Shown piece by piece: positions 1 through 7,609 of a DNA stretch of 12,682 nt (its first letter is position 1; the number at the start of each line of letters is the position of its first letter). A model generated the notes under the pieces. It was not told the DNA's origin and searched no databases. It saw only the letters and a list, made by a program, of their open reading frames with translations. The DNA is from Planctomycetota bacterium (lineage in GTDB: Bacteria; Planctomycetota; UBA8742; SKZP01; JAIOTL01). The position numbers were made by a program, and so were the translations under genes. The stretch is from positions 1 through 12,682 of the forward strand of contig JAIOTL010000370.1 in NCBI GenBank assembly GCA_021106775.1, in the 5' to 3' direction.

Positions 1-183
1 ATTCTTCAGCTTTTTCTCTTCACTATGCAGCTTATAAATTATGCCAGTTGGTTGTCCGTCGGTTTTTCCGTAAATCTCGCTATGTAAATAATAAGCTAAC
101 CCGATCATGCCAATCCATGCAAAGCCAGCAATTATCATAGGAATAAGCAAGTTCGGACCGCCTTGATTTCTTCGACGAGCCAT
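1..183 (-). CDS. Small membrane protein of unknown function, 3' end missing
   Basis: This reading frame starts at an ATG at 183-181 and stays open to the window edge (61 codons), so its C-terminus is not seen. AGGAGA lies about seven bases before the ATG, which supports this start. The product begins with a basic stretch (MARRRNQGG), followed at about residues 12-33 by a hydrophobic segment (LLIPMIIAGFAWIGMIGLAY). A hydrophilic, lysine-rich stretch then follows. The positive-inside rule suggests a cytoplasmic N-terminus and a single-pass or first transmembrane helix. A promoter-like pair and a C8 run lie in front of it. I do not recognise the family. The gene is divergent from glmS and probably transcribed independently. 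Confidence 0.6.
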   Translation of the reverse strand, partial: MARRRNQGGPNLLIPMIIAGFAWIGMIGLAYYLHSEIYGKTDGQPTGIIYKLHSEEKKLKN

Positions 184-200
184 TAATTTCTCCTACCGTC

Positions 201-208
201 GGGGGGGG
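201..208. repeat. G8 homopolymer (C8 in the transcript) in the leader of the left-edge gene
   Basis: Eight consecutive G (plus strand) lie between the predicted promoter at 237-264 and the AGGAGA ribosome site of the membrane gene. It is the only run of this kind seen in an otherwise AT-rich window. Runs like this are known elsewhere to vary in length by slipped-strand mispairing. A change here would alter leader length, not reading frame. Confidence 0.85.
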
Positions 209-236
209 TGGTAACAGTGAAATCAGAATTCCACTT

Positions 237-264
237 TTTATAAAATATACAGAGTTTATAGCAA
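237..264 (-). promoter_or_regulatory. Sigma70-like promoter for the left-edge membrane gene
   Basis: On the minus strand TTGCTA (264-259) and TATAAA (242-237) are separated by 16 bases, matching -35 and -10 consensus at four and five of six positions. Transcription would start near 230 and give a leader of about 45 bases that contains the C8 run and the AGGAGA ribosome site. Called by eye. Confidence 0.4.
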
Positions 265-553
265 GATATTTTCGTAATGAAAGCAATAAATATGCAAATT
301 TCTTACTCAGTACAAGCAGTTTTATTCACAGTTTATTGAATCAATCAATATCTAAAGGTTGAATTTAAGTATAATCTTGAAATGTCATCAAAGTTAAACG
401 GATTCATCATTATTGTGTTTTTTTGGAAAAAAATTGATATTTAATCTTAAAATTCGCATTGAATTGTATTTGAATTAAAATTGAAACCGATAAATACTCA
501 TAAACGTTATAAAATATCAAAAACTGTGATTATTTTTAATAGCAGAGGTAAAA

Positions 554-2392
554 ATGTGTGGAATTGTTGGATACATCGGGAATGAAGAGGCAATGCCTAT
601 ATTAATGAGCGGATTAACAAGACTCGAATATCGAGGATACGATTCCGCAGGTATTTGTTGTATAACCCCTGAAAACACCCTCGAAGGTGATAAAAGAGCA
701 GGAAAACTTGCAACACTTAAGCACATTTTTAAGGCATGGCAGCCAAAAGGTACAATTGGGATAGGACATACAAGGTGGGCAACTCACGGCGCACCAACGC
801 GCGAAAACGCTCACCCGCACAACGCACCAAACAACAAAATTTCAATCGTCCACAACGGCATCATCGAAAATTATGACGAAATTCGTCAAAAACTCATCAA
901 TAAGGGATATGAATTCAAATCTGAGACCGACACTGAAGTAATTGCCATACTCATCAACGATTTCATTGATGCAGGACTGAATTTTGAAGATGCTTTCCGA
1001 AAGACAATAATGCAATTGCAGGGTTCATGGGCGTTACTGGCAATAAACACTGATGAACCCGACAAAATCATTGCTGCCCGAAAGGATTCACCTTTGGTCG
1101 TTGGCATCGGCGATAATTGCAATTATTTCGCCTCCGATGTGCCTGCAATCCTCGAATATACGCGCTCAATCATGTATCTTATGGAAAATGATATTGCAGT
1201 TATCAAAAGGGATAGTGTACGTATTGAAGACTGCGAAGGTGTTGAGCAAAAACGCGATATTTCCCAAATAACATGGAACATGGAGGATGCGGAAAAAGGT
1301 GGTGAGCCGCATTTTATGATAAAGGAGATTAAGGAACAGCCAGCAGCAGCAGCGAAAACAATTGGTGCGTACTGCAATAACGGCGAAACGTTGGAATTCC
1401 CTGAACTTACCTTAACAACAGATGATATTAATAAGATTGACAGGATTATCATCGAAGCATGTGGAACCGCCTATCATGCAGGGCTTGTAGCGAAATATTA
1501 CTTTGAAGAGCTTGTGAAAATACCCACAGAAGTTATTTACGCCTCTGAATTCAGGTATGCCAACCCTGTAGTTACTGAAAACACGTTGATAATTGCGATA
1601 ACTCAGTCGGGAGAAACAGAGGACACGAAAAAAGCGATGCTTTTGGGCAAAAAACTCGGTGCGAAAACACTCACAATATGCAATGTCGTGGATTCATCGA
1701 TTCCTCGAGAAAGCGATTCTGTGATTTACACGCTTGCTGGGCCGGAAATTGCAGTTGCATCGACAAAAGCATACACAACCCAGGTTTTGACAATGCTGAT
1801 GGTTGCAATGAAATTCGGTTTTGAAAAAGGCACTCTCGCTCCCGACAGATTCGAGGAACTGAAATCAATGCTGAAAACTATGCCCGACCTCATGCAAAAG
1901 ACAATTGAGTCTTCGATTCAATCCGTACAATCTGTTGCGCATTATTGCACGTTTGCTCCGAGTTTTATGTACCTTGGACGCAGATATAATCTGGCAACCG
2001 CGTTTGAAGGCGCGCTGAAACTCAAGGAAATTACGTACATTCATGCGGAGGGCTACGGCGCGGGTGAGATGAAACACGGTCCGATTGCGCTTGTTGACAA
2101 CACTTTTCCGGTAATCGCAATAATTTCCAAGGGAATTGTGCAGGACAAAATTATCTCGAATCTCAAGGAAATTGAGGCACGCAACGGGATAATCATTGCA
2201 ATTGCAACGGAAAACATGCCTGATGTCCGAAAACTCGCGCATTACATCGTAGAATATCCTGAAACCGAGGAAATTTTCTCGCCTCTGCTGGCGGTGATTC
2301 CTCTTCAACTCCTGGCGTACTACGTCAGCGTAAACCGCCAGATTGACCCGGACAAGCCCCGCAACCTCGCAAAATCCGTCACCGTCGAATAG
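554..2392 (+). CDS. glmS: Glutamine--fructose-6-phosphate aminotransferase (isomerizing)
   Basis: GlmS makes glucosamine-6-phosphate from fructose-6-phosphate and glutamine, the first committed step to UDP-GlcNAc for peptidoglycan and lipopolysaccharide. It acts in the cytoplasm. At 612 residues it has the normal family length. The N-terminal glutaminase domain starts MCGIVGYIG, so Cys2 becomes the catalytic N-terminal residue after Met removal. HTRWATHG (72-79), NGIIENY (101-107) and SETDTEVI (123-130) follow. The isomerase half has two SIS domains, with ACGTAYHAG near 302 and TQSGETEDT near 350 in the first and YLGRRYNLATAFEGALKLKE near 472 in the second. The C-terminus DPDKPRNLAKSVTVE is the conserved tail carrying the family's active-site lysine. 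AGAGGT lies five bases before the ATG. The 3' half looks richer in G and C than the 5' half. No catalytic residue seems missing. Confidence 0.98.
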   Translation: MCGIVGYIGNEEAMPILMSGLTRLEYRGYDSAGICCITPENTLEGDKRAGKLATLKHIFKAWQPKGTIGIGHTRWATHGAPTRENAHPHNAPNNKISIVHNGIIENYDEIRQKLINKGYEFKSETDTEVIAILINDFIDAGLNFEDAFRKTIMQLQGSWALLAINTDEPDKIIAARKDSPLVVGIGDNCNYFASDVPAILEYTRSIMYLMENDIAVIKRDSVRIEDCEGVEQKRDISQITWNMEDAEKGGEPHFMIKEIKEQPAAAAKTIGAYCNNGETLEFPELTLTTDDINKIDRIIIEACGTAYHAGLVAKYYFEELVKIPTEVIYASEFRYANPVVTENTLIIAITQSGETEDTKKAMLLGKKLGAKTLTICNVVDSSIPRESDSVIYTLAGPEIAVASTKAYTTQVLTMLMVAMKFGFEKGTLAPDRFEELKSMLKTMPDLMQKTIESSIQSVQSVAHYCTFAPSFMYLGRRYNLATAFEGALKLKEITYIHAEGYGAGEMKHGPIALVDNTFPVIAIISKGIVQDKIISNLKEIEARNGIIIAIATENMPDVRKLAHYIVEYPETEEIFSPLLAVIPLQLLAYYVSVNRQIDPDKPRNLAKSVTVE

Positions 2393-2407
2393 CAGGCTTC
2401 CTGCTTT
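2391..2407 (+). terminator. Short hairpin at the glmS stop codon
   Basis: AGCAGG-CTT-CCTGCT forms a perfect six-base stem with a three-base loop, overlapping the last bases of the glmS stop codon, followed only by TTG. The T tract is too short for a convincing intrinsic terminator. Confidence 0.25.
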
Positions 2408-2483
2408 GACTCACAACACTAAAGGTAGGACTCAAGAGTTATTTGACCTATTGACATTGTTGAAAACTTAAACCAACTAGGCT

Positions 2484-2515
2484 GGGTGCAAGCATCCGTT
2501 TCTTTCGATTTTGTT
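2484..2515 (+). terminator. Possible glmS transcription terminator
   Basis: GGGTGCAAGCATCC (2484-2497) can pair as a five- to six-base stem with one G-T pair. It is followed by a T-rich stretch (2499-2515). It lies about 90 bases after the glmS stop, before the next gene on the same strand. The stem is short, so this is a tentative call. Confidence 0.35.
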
Positions 2516-2620
2516 TAACGATTTGTTAATAGCGGTTTTGAATATCATATTTATGAATTACAATAATAAATATTTTGTGTATTATGAATTTATAGTAACT
2601 GCAAATATAAAGGTGAATTT

Positions 2621-2962
2621 ATGGCGAAACTTACTGAAGAACAATACGGAATGTTCATTGATTATGTACACAAAAAGCTTGAATTCAATACTGATTGCCG
2701 ATTCTGCAATCGTTCTAAAATTGATAAGGATAATAAAGAACTTCGATTGCGAGATTTATTTTTTTTCAAGTTCAAAAGAATGTCTGATGGTTTATATGAT
2801 CCAAATTCGACACTATTTACCTGTAATTTTAGTGCTCCTCATTTTGAAGATTATTTCATAATTCGAATATGTAAAAACTGTGGTCATCGAGAATACTTTG
2901 ATTTTGAAGTACTTTTGGGTAAAACCTACAAAGAAATGCTAAAGGAAGTCAAATCCTGGTAA
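2621..2962 (+). CDS. Small protein with two CxxC pairs (zinc-ribbon-like), unknown function
   Basis: This 113-residue protein has two CxxC knuckles, CRFC at 26-29 and CKNCG at 84-88, spaced like the two halves of a zinc ribbon. Between them is a charged LRLRDLFFFKFKR stretch and a segment rich in aromatic residues. The N-terminal helix (MAKLTEEQYGMFIDYV) plus CxxC, ELRxR and CxNCG order recalls a widespread family of about 100-residue uncharacterised bacterial proteins. That resemblance is from memory and is an inference. AAGGTG six to seven bases before the ATG supports this start. The codons look more AT-rich than in glmS or ackA. No signal peptide is seen. It stands alone between glmS and ackA, with spacers of 228 and 135 bases, so co-transcription is uncertain. 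Role unknown; metal binding is the only supported property. Confidence 0.75.
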   Translation: MAKLTEEQYGMFIDYVHKKLEFNTDCRFCNRSKIDKDNKELRLRDLFFFKFKRMSDGLYDPNSTLFTCNFSAPHFEDYFIIRICKNCGHREYFDFEVLLGKTYKEMLKEVKSW

Positions 2963-3097
2963 AACTGAATCAATAAAACAATTTGAATTAGCAAAAAAAA
3001 ATGCAAATCGACTTAACGGGAATGGAATCACGAAAATAATATTGAATTTTTGTGAAAATTTACTTTAATTCAGCGAATCAGAATTTGGAGTGCAAAC

Positions 3098-4441
3098 GTG
3101 GATATTCTTACATTAAATTGCGGAAGCTCATCTGTAAAATATATGCTTTATCGCTGGGATACGCGGGAAATCGTTGCTGAGGGGGTTGTTCAGCGCGTCG
3201 GCATCCCCGGTACATTCATCGAGCATTATGCAGCTGGCAAGGATGAATTCAAAATCACGCAGGATTGTCCTGTTCACACTGACGCGATTCAACTTATTAT
3301 CGATACGCTTCTGGATTCTGAGAAGGGCGTTATCGCAGATTTAACAAGCATCAAAGGTGTCGGGCATCGAATGGTGCATGGCGGTGAGGTTTTTGCGAAA
3401 TCTGCAATTATTGATGATAAATTCATTGAAACTTTCAAAAAACTGTCTTCCCTCGCTCCGCTGCACAATCCGCCTAATATCATGGGCGTCGAGGCTGCGA
3501 AAAAACTCCTCCCAAATGTGCCGCATTGTGCAATTATGGATACCGCCTGGCATCAGACAATGCCTGAGCACGTTTACATGTATGCGCTGCCTTATGAATG
3601 GTACGAGAAATATGGCGCGCGGCGTTATGGCTTTCATGGCTCATCTCTGCTTTATTGTTCAAAACGCGCATCCGTCTTGCTTGGAAAGAACCCGTTTGAG
3701 ACAAATGTTGTGATTTTACACATTGGCAATGGCGCAAGTGCAAATGCTGTGAAAAACGGTGTTTCTTACGACACTTCAATGGGTTTGACCCCTCTGGAAG
3801 GTCTTGTCATGGGAACTCGGGCGGGTGACCACGACGCAGGCATTGATTTTTTCATGATGCGCAATGAGAACCTGAATGTTGATGCGATTGACAAAGCATT
3901 GAATAAGAAATCGGGTTTGCTGGGTTTAACCAAGAAATATTCTGACAGACGCGACATCGAGATTGCTGCTGAGGATGGTGATGAGAGATGCAAGCTTGCC
4001 ATTGAGCTTGAAGCATACAGACTTCGGAAATACGTCGGCGCATACACTGCAGCACTTGGGCGTGTTGATGCGATTGTGTTTACCGCGGGAGTTGGCGAAA
4101 AAAGCCCATTAATCCGTCAGAAAACGCTTGAAGGGCTGGAAAATCTTGGAATTGTCATCGATTCTGACAAAAATAAACTCTCAAAAACCAGAAATGCAGA
4201 GTCCGACATCACCGGAGCAGGCTCGAAAGTTAAAATTTTCGTGATTCCAACGGACGAGGAAATCGTTTTTGTTGAGGATACGATTGCGCTGATTGAAGGC
4301 AGATACGATGTTCATACGAATTTTGAATATTCTTTTCAGGATAAAAAATACCGGAATCCTGCACGTGATGAGGCACTGATTGAGGAACTCAAGCGCAAAC
4401 CTTATCTCGCCGACATAATCGCTAAACCCGAGAATAATTAG
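3098..4441 (+). CDS. ackA: Acetate kinase with a C-terminal extension
   Basis: Acetate kinase interconverts acetyl phosphate plus ADP with acetate plus ATP in the cytoplasm, usually with phosphotransacetylase (Pta), which is not seen here. Residues line up with the Methanosarcina enzyme numbering: N7 in LNCGSSSVKY, R91 in GHRMVHGG, D148 in MDTAWHQTMP, H180 in YGFHGSS, N211 in HIGNGAS and R241 in MGTRAGD. The acidic IPTDEE follows at 384-388. The start is GTG, set by TTGGAG seven bases upstream; no ATG gives the conserved N-terminus. The usual RSGDIDP motif reads RAGDHDAGI. After about residue 400, where most family members end, there are about 45 more residues rich in charged and aromatic residues. 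All catalytic positions are kept, so activity is expected. Confidence 0.96.
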   Translation: MDILTLNCGSSSVKYMLYRWDTREIVAEGVVQRVGIPGTFIEHYAAGKDEFKITQDCPVHTDAIQLIIDTLLDSEKGVIADLTSIKGVGHRMVHGGEVFAKSAIIDDKFIETFKKLSSLAPLHNPPNIMGVEAAKKLLPNVPHCAIMDTAWHQTMPEHVYMYALPYEWYEKYGARRYGFHGSSLLYCSKRASVLLGKNPFETNVVILHIGNGASANAVKNGVSYDTSMGLTPLEGLVMGTRAGDHDAGIDFFMMRNENLNVDAIDKALNKKSGLLGLTKKYSDRRDIEIAAEDGDERCKLAIELEAYRLRKYVGAYTAALGRVDAIVFTAGVGEKSPLIRQKTLEGLENLGIVIDSDKNKLSKTRNAESDITGAGSKVKIFVIPTDEEIVFVEDTIALIEGRYDVHTNFEYSFQDKKYRNPARDEALIEELKRKPYLADIIAKPENN

Positions 4442-4495
4442 AAAATTTCACTTCGAAAAGTTTAACGTACGCAAACATCAAGAAGGATAGGAAAT

Positions 4496-5212
4496 TTAAA
4501 AAGATTCGACCTGGAGGGTGAAGTTTTTCTCTATTGTCAGAACTTTGCCGGTGTCAATGCGCGAGATCCTTTTACCTGCAACAGTGTCGAAATTGCAGAC
4601 AACGATGCCCTTAAGCGGGTTATGTTTGGAAAAAATGCGCGAGCTGCTTTTCGGCGTAACGATTTTGTGGCGTGGCATCACATCGAGGATTCCAAAATAA
4701 GCTTGCTGAAGCCCTGAAAACGCATATGAAATCTCACCATTGTTAATAATGAAGCTTGATTTTGTGATGTTTGCAGGCATATTAATTTTATTTAGCACCG
4801 ATTTCACAGAATGCTTCAAAACCTTTGCATTGAAATCGTCGTCATTTTCATACCTTTTGACTTCCGTAAGTATCAACCCAAGAATAAGTTCGGAATTTGT
4901 CCAAACCTGCTTATCTTCGAACAATTCCAGGTTTATACTCTTTTTAATCACAAGTTTTTCGAAATCTGTAAGCAATTCAAATCCCCAGATTATCAATGCC
5001 CATTTGCCGATAATGGCAAGCTCCACATCCTTCTCAGCAATTTGAAATATTGCTTTTGTCTTGATAACTTTTTCTTCTTCCTGATTTTGAAGCGATTTTC
5101 TTATATATCTCTCAACGTCTGGATAGGCATATTCTATTGGTCCGGTCATCTGGAACGGATTTACTGTGATTTCTGTTATATTTGGCACTTGCAATAATAA
5201 TGCTTCACTCAT
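4496..5212 (-). CDS. Unrecognised 238-residue protein
   Basis: I do not recognise this family. The frame also has a GTG nine bases upstream (5221), but that codon lies inside the AGGGTG ribosome site, so the ATG at 5212-5210 (MSEALLLQVP) is preferred, giving 238 residues. No signal peptide is seen. One hydrophobic stretch (AIIGKWALIIWGF, about residues 66-78) might be a buried helix rather than a membrane span. An acidic NQEEEK patch lies near 47-52. The C-terminal 40 residues (GIVVCNFDTVAGKRI onward) look rich in beta strand, with alternating hydrophobic residues. The gene converges on ackA with a 54-base gap and is divergent from ribD, 77 bases from its start. No cysteine pairs, nucleotide-binding loop or obvious catalytic triad is visible. 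The open frame, ribosome site and amino-acid composition support a real gene. Confidence 0.75.
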   Translation of the reverse strand: MSEALLLQVPNITEITVNPFQMTGPIEYAYPDVERYIRKSLQNQEEEKVIKTKAIFQIAEKDVELAIIGKWALIIWGFELLTDFEKLVIKKSINLELFEDKQVWTNSELILGLILTEVKRYENDDDFNAKVLKHSVKSVLNKINMPANITKSSFIINNGEISYAFSGLQQAYFGILDVMPRHKIVTPKSSSRIFSKHNPLKGIVVCNFDTVAGKRISRIDTGKVLTIEKNFTLQVESF

Positions 5213-5289
5213 TTTCTTCACCCTTTTTTATTACTTAGTATATATTAAACAATATTTTGAGAATTATTCAATTTATTAAGGTCGATGAC

Positions 5290-6465
5290 ATGAATTATGA
5301 ATTATTGATGCGTCAGGCACTTGAATTGGCAATGATGGGAAAAGGAACAACTCATCCGAACCCGATTGTGGGAGCTTTAGTTGTTGATGATACAGGTGAA
5401 ATTCATGCAAAAGGTTTTCATAAGAAGGCTGGCGGAAATCATGCTGAGGTAAATGCAATTCTGGATTTGCAGCAAAAAGGGATTTCAGCACGAGATAAAA
5501 CGATTATTGTAACGCTTGAACCTTGTAATCATCATGGGAATACGCCTCCTTGTACTGAAGCAATTATGGATGCAGGTTTCAAGCGTGTTGCTATTGGTGC
5601 AACTGATACGAATCCGAAGGTTAAGGGTAAAGGAGCGCAAAGACTCCGTGATGCTGGCGTTGAAGTCGTTGAGAATGTTCTTGCTCGGGATTGCCGGAAA
5701 CAGAACCGTGCATATTTTTCACGAATTGAGCGAAACCGTCCCTGGATAATTGCGAAATGGGCGATGAGTGTTGATGGCAAAATTGCTACGAAAACCGGTG
5801 ATTCTTTCTGGATTACCTGCGATGAGTCACGAAAATTAGCACAAGAACTTAGGGCGAATGCTGGTGCTGTCCTCGTCGGCACAGGTACAATCCTCAAGGA
5901 TGACCCAATGCTTAATTATCGTGGAGACAAAGAACTTTTGCAGCCTGTGCGCGTGATTCTTGACCCTTCTGGGAAAACTAGTGGAAATCTGAAAATATAT
6001 CAGTCTGAAGAAGGTGGACCAGTTTTGAGAATAAGGACTCAGCATGAAAACTCTTTTATTGACTCTGAAAAATATTACAAAATTGTACCTGCAAGGTTTG
6101 AAAATTGTACGATTAACAGCGTTCAGGACATTTTTGTCTCGGATATGCTTTGCAGAGGGAAGAAACTCCTTTTGCCAGAAATTTTGACAATTCTATCGAC
6201 AGAATTTGATATTTCCGCGATTCTCGTTGAAGGCGGAATGACCACGATTACTGAATTCTTCGATGCTGGGTTAATTGATGAAGTGAATGTCTTCATCTCG
6301 CCGAAAATAATTGGTGGTAAAGATGCTTTCATGCCGATTGCAGGCGAAGGCGTCTCGAACATGCGCGACATTACAGAAATCAAGGAGTTTGAGCACAGAA
6401 TTATTGACAATCAGGATATTTTCATGCAAGGCTTCATTAACACTGGTTTTTTTGCACCACAGTAA
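5290..6465 (+). CDS. ribD: Bifunctional riboflavin deaminase/reductase RibD
   Basis: RibD carries out two consecutive cytoplasmic steps of riboflavin synthesis: deamination of the diaminopyrimidine made from GTP, then NADPH-dependent reduction of the ribosyl side chain. The N-terminal cytidine-deaminase-like domain has HAEVNAI (H51, E53) and EPCNHHGNTPPC (C79, C88), the zinc-binding set. From about residue 150 the reductase domain follows: AKWAMSVDGKIATKTGDS, VLVGTGTILKDDPMLN, and a late ILVEGG motif. Length is 391 residues, slightly above the E. coli protein. The frame is open to a TTG at 5257, but the ATG at 5290 fits the family N-terminus and has AAGG eight bases before it. No other rib gene is adjacent. 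It is divergent from the 238-residue gene and shares a 77-base promoter region. No FMN riboswitch fits in that space. Confidence 0.97.
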   Translation: MNYELLMRQALELAMMGKGTTHPNPIVGALVVDDTGEIHAKGFHKKAGGNHAEVNAILDLQQKGISARDKTIIVTLEPCNHHGNTPPCTEAIMDAGFKRVAIGATDTNPKVKGKGAQRLRDAGVEVVENVLARDCRKQNRAYFSRIERNRPWIIAKWAMSVDGKIATKTGDSFWITCDESRKLAQELRANAGAVLVGTGTILKDDPMLNYRGDKELLQPVRVILDPSGKTSGNLKIYQSEEGGPVLRIRTQHENSFIDSEKYYKIVPARFENCTINSVQDIFVSDMLCRGKKLLLPEILTILSTEFDISAILVEGGMTTITEFFDAGLIDEVNVFISPKIIGGKDAFMPIAGEGVSNMRDITEIKEFEHRIIDNQDIFMQGFINTGFFAPQ

Positions 6466-6468
6466 TCA

Positions 6469-6501
6469 TAAAAAAAAGGACATGCGCTTAACACATGCCC
6501 T
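6469..6501 (-). terminator. Intrinsic terminator of the 49-residue gene
   Basis: On the minus strand GGGCATG (6500-6494) pairs with CATGTCC (6484-6478), seven pairs with one G-T, across a nine-base loop. A run of eight T (6477-6470) follows directly. It sits 22 bases after the stop of the minus-strand small gene and four bases past the ribD stop. On the plus strand no T run follows, so it points to minus-strand transcription. Confidence 0.75.
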
Positions 6502-6522
6502 AAATCTTAGGTTTTAAGGTGT

Positions 6523-6672
6523 TTAGGGAGATTTTGACTTTTTAATCTCGCCAGCATAGGTGTCCGTCTTCCAATCCGGACGATAAACATAAGGCTTCAT
6601 AAGCTTAACGCTCCACGAAGTTGTTACATCAGTATTATTCTTCTTCAAATATTTTGTGTCAAACTTTGTCAT
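6523..6672 (-). CDS. Small basic protein, 49 residues, unknown function
   Basis: This short open frame reads MTKFDTKYLKKNNTDV at its start and ends in EIKKSKSP. GGAGC lies five bases before the ATG, and a strong intrinsic terminator lies 22 bases after the stop. Together these argue for a real transcribed gene despite its size. The product is lysine-rich with a central aromatic segment (SWSVKLMKPYVYRPDWKT), no cysteines and no hydrophobic helix. It is therefore probably a small soluble protein, perhaps binding nucleic acid or another protein; this is only a composition-based guess. It lies between the convergent ribD and the divergent TrmJ-like gene. An inverted repeat in its upstream region is listed separately. 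I do not recognise a family. Confidence 0.65.
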   Translation of the reverse strand: MTKFDTKYLKKNNTDVTTSWSVKLMKPYVYRPDWKTDTYAGEIKKSKSP

Positions 6673-6685
6673 TTATTGCTCCAAC

Positions 6686-6705
6686 TGAACATTATTATAA
6701 GTTCA
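6686..6705 (-). promoter_or_regulatory. Inverted repeat over a possible -10 box of the 49-residue gene
   Basis: TGAAC (6686-6690) and GTTCA (6701-6705) form an inverted repeat with a ten-base centre. On the minus strand the centre holds TATAAT (6699-6694), placed about 20 bases before the start codon. A repressor site over the -10 box is possible. No well-spaced -35 was found, and the arms are only five bases. Confidence 0.25.
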
Positions 6706-6863
6706 ATTTAGGTTAAATCATTCAATCTTTTTTTGTTTAATCGTTCATTTTTCTCACAATATCTCTCAAAGATTCAATTTCATGAGTTTGTTGAAATAAT
6801 TTCAATATAATTTAACATTTTCACGTCAGATTTACCTTTGATTTTTTGTATTTCGGAGTTTTT

Positions 6864-7604
6864 ATGCCTGAAATTTACGTTATTCTTGCAAGACCTCAGA
6901 AACCGTTAAACATCGGCTCAGTTGTCCGCCTTGCCAATAATTTTGGTGCATTCGGCGTGCGTTTAACGGGTGTAAAGGATTTTGACAGGCATCAAGCATG
7001 TGTAACTGCGCCAAACCTTGAGAAACAGGTTAGCGAAGTACAATGTTTTGATAATTTTTCAGATGCTGTTAAGGATTTGAATTTAACGTTCGGTTTTACT
7101 GCCAGACAAAGGAAATATCAGGGCACGGTCAAATATTTGACTCCGAATGAAGCAGCACAAACAGCATTTCGAATGCAGGGACAAGCACCAAGGATTGGCA
7201 TTGTCGGCGGCGCGGAAGATTCGGGTCTTCTGAACGACGAAATAAATATGCTTGATTATGCAGTTACAATCGCCACTTCAGAGTTTCAGTCGCTGAACCT
7301 TGCAATGTCGATGTCAATCGCTCTGTACGAGTTTTATCAGGTGTTTCATATCGCGGAACTTGACAAAATCAGGGAAAATTTCAATGATGAGCTTGCAACC
7401 CCGGAAGAACGTGCTCTAACGGAGCGTTTTATAGGCAAATACCTTGCAAATATTGATTTTTTCAAGGCTGAGAATTCTGATGCAAATTATGTTACAATTT
7501 CCCGACTTCTTAAGAAGATGACACTCACAAAGCAAGAAAACCGCTACATCCTTGCTGTCCTCAAGCATCTCATTTACCTTACAAACAATAAAACTGATAA
7601 ATAG
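6864..7604 (+). CDS. trmJ: TrmJ-like RNA 2'-O-methyltransferase (SpoU/TrmH family)
   Basis: SPOUT-fold enzymes of this group transfer a methyl group from S-adenosylmethionine to a ribose 2'-hydroxyl in RNA. TrmJ acts on position 32 of tRNA. The three family motifs are visible: NIGSVVRLANNFGAFGVRL (16-34), IGIVGGAEDSGL (111-122) and SEFQSLNLAMSMSIALYEF (139-157), which together build the knotted cofactor site. GFTARQR (77-83) occupies the place of the TrmJ T-S-A-R segment. A C-terminal helical extension (SRLLKKMTLTKQENRYILAV) resembles the TrmJ tail, which favours TrmJ over TrmH or TrmL. The frame is open back to a TTG at 6846, but the ATG at 6864 has CGGAG five bases upstream and gives 246 residues, a normal length. 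The exact substrate cannot be read from sequence. It appears monocistronic. Confidence 0.88.
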   Translation: MPEIYVILARPQKPLNIGSVVRLANNFGAFGVRLTGVKDFDRHQACVTAPNLEKQVSEVQCFDNFSDAVKDLNLTFGFTARQRKYQGTVKYLTPNEAAQTAFRMQGQAPRIGIVGGAEDSGLLNDEINMLDYAVTIATSEFQSLNLAMSMSIALYEFYQVFHIAELDKIRENFNDELATPEERALTERFIGKYLANIDFFKAENSDANYVTISRLLKKMTLTKQENRYILAVLKHLIYLTNNKTDK

Positions 7605-7609
7605 GATTC

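Larger units (their letters stand above)
184..553. other. Divergent intergenic region between the membrane gene and glmS
   Basis: This 370-base AT-rich spacer holds the minus-strand promoter and G8 run listed separately. On the glmS side, TTGAAA (481-486) and TATAAA (508-513) are present but 21 bases apart, too far for a standard sigma70 promoter, so no glmS promoter is called. No RNA gene or open frame with a ribosome site was seen. Confidence 0.6.

Noticed and set aside
184..553. glmS ribozyme in the glmS leader
   Set aside because: The conserved core is not seen, and this ribozyme is known mainly from Firmicutes.
1865..2308. Minus-strand open frame of 147 codons inside glmS
   Set aside because: It lies entirely antisense to conserved glmS sequence, has no ribosome site, and its composition is arginine- and asparagine-rich, as expected of a shadow frame.
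2511..2861. Plus-strand open frame of 116 codons overlapping the CxxC gene
   Set aside because: It overlaps in another frame, has no ribosome site, and its translation is unstructured and hydrophobic. The frame at 2621 has a ribosome site and paired CxxC motifs.
3357..3713. Plus-strand frame of 118 codons inside ackA
   Set aside because: Out-of-frame reading of conserved ackA sequence, rich in Cys and Met, with no ribosome site.
4740..5197. Two plus-strand frames antisense to the 238-residue gene
   Set aside because: No ribosome sites and low-complexity hydrophobic translations. The minus-strand frame is longer and has a good start.
5213..5289. FMN riboswitch upstream of ribD
   Set aside because: The AGGGTGAA string is on the minus strand and is the ribosome site of the divergent gene. 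The 77-base space is too short for the roughly 140-base aptamer.
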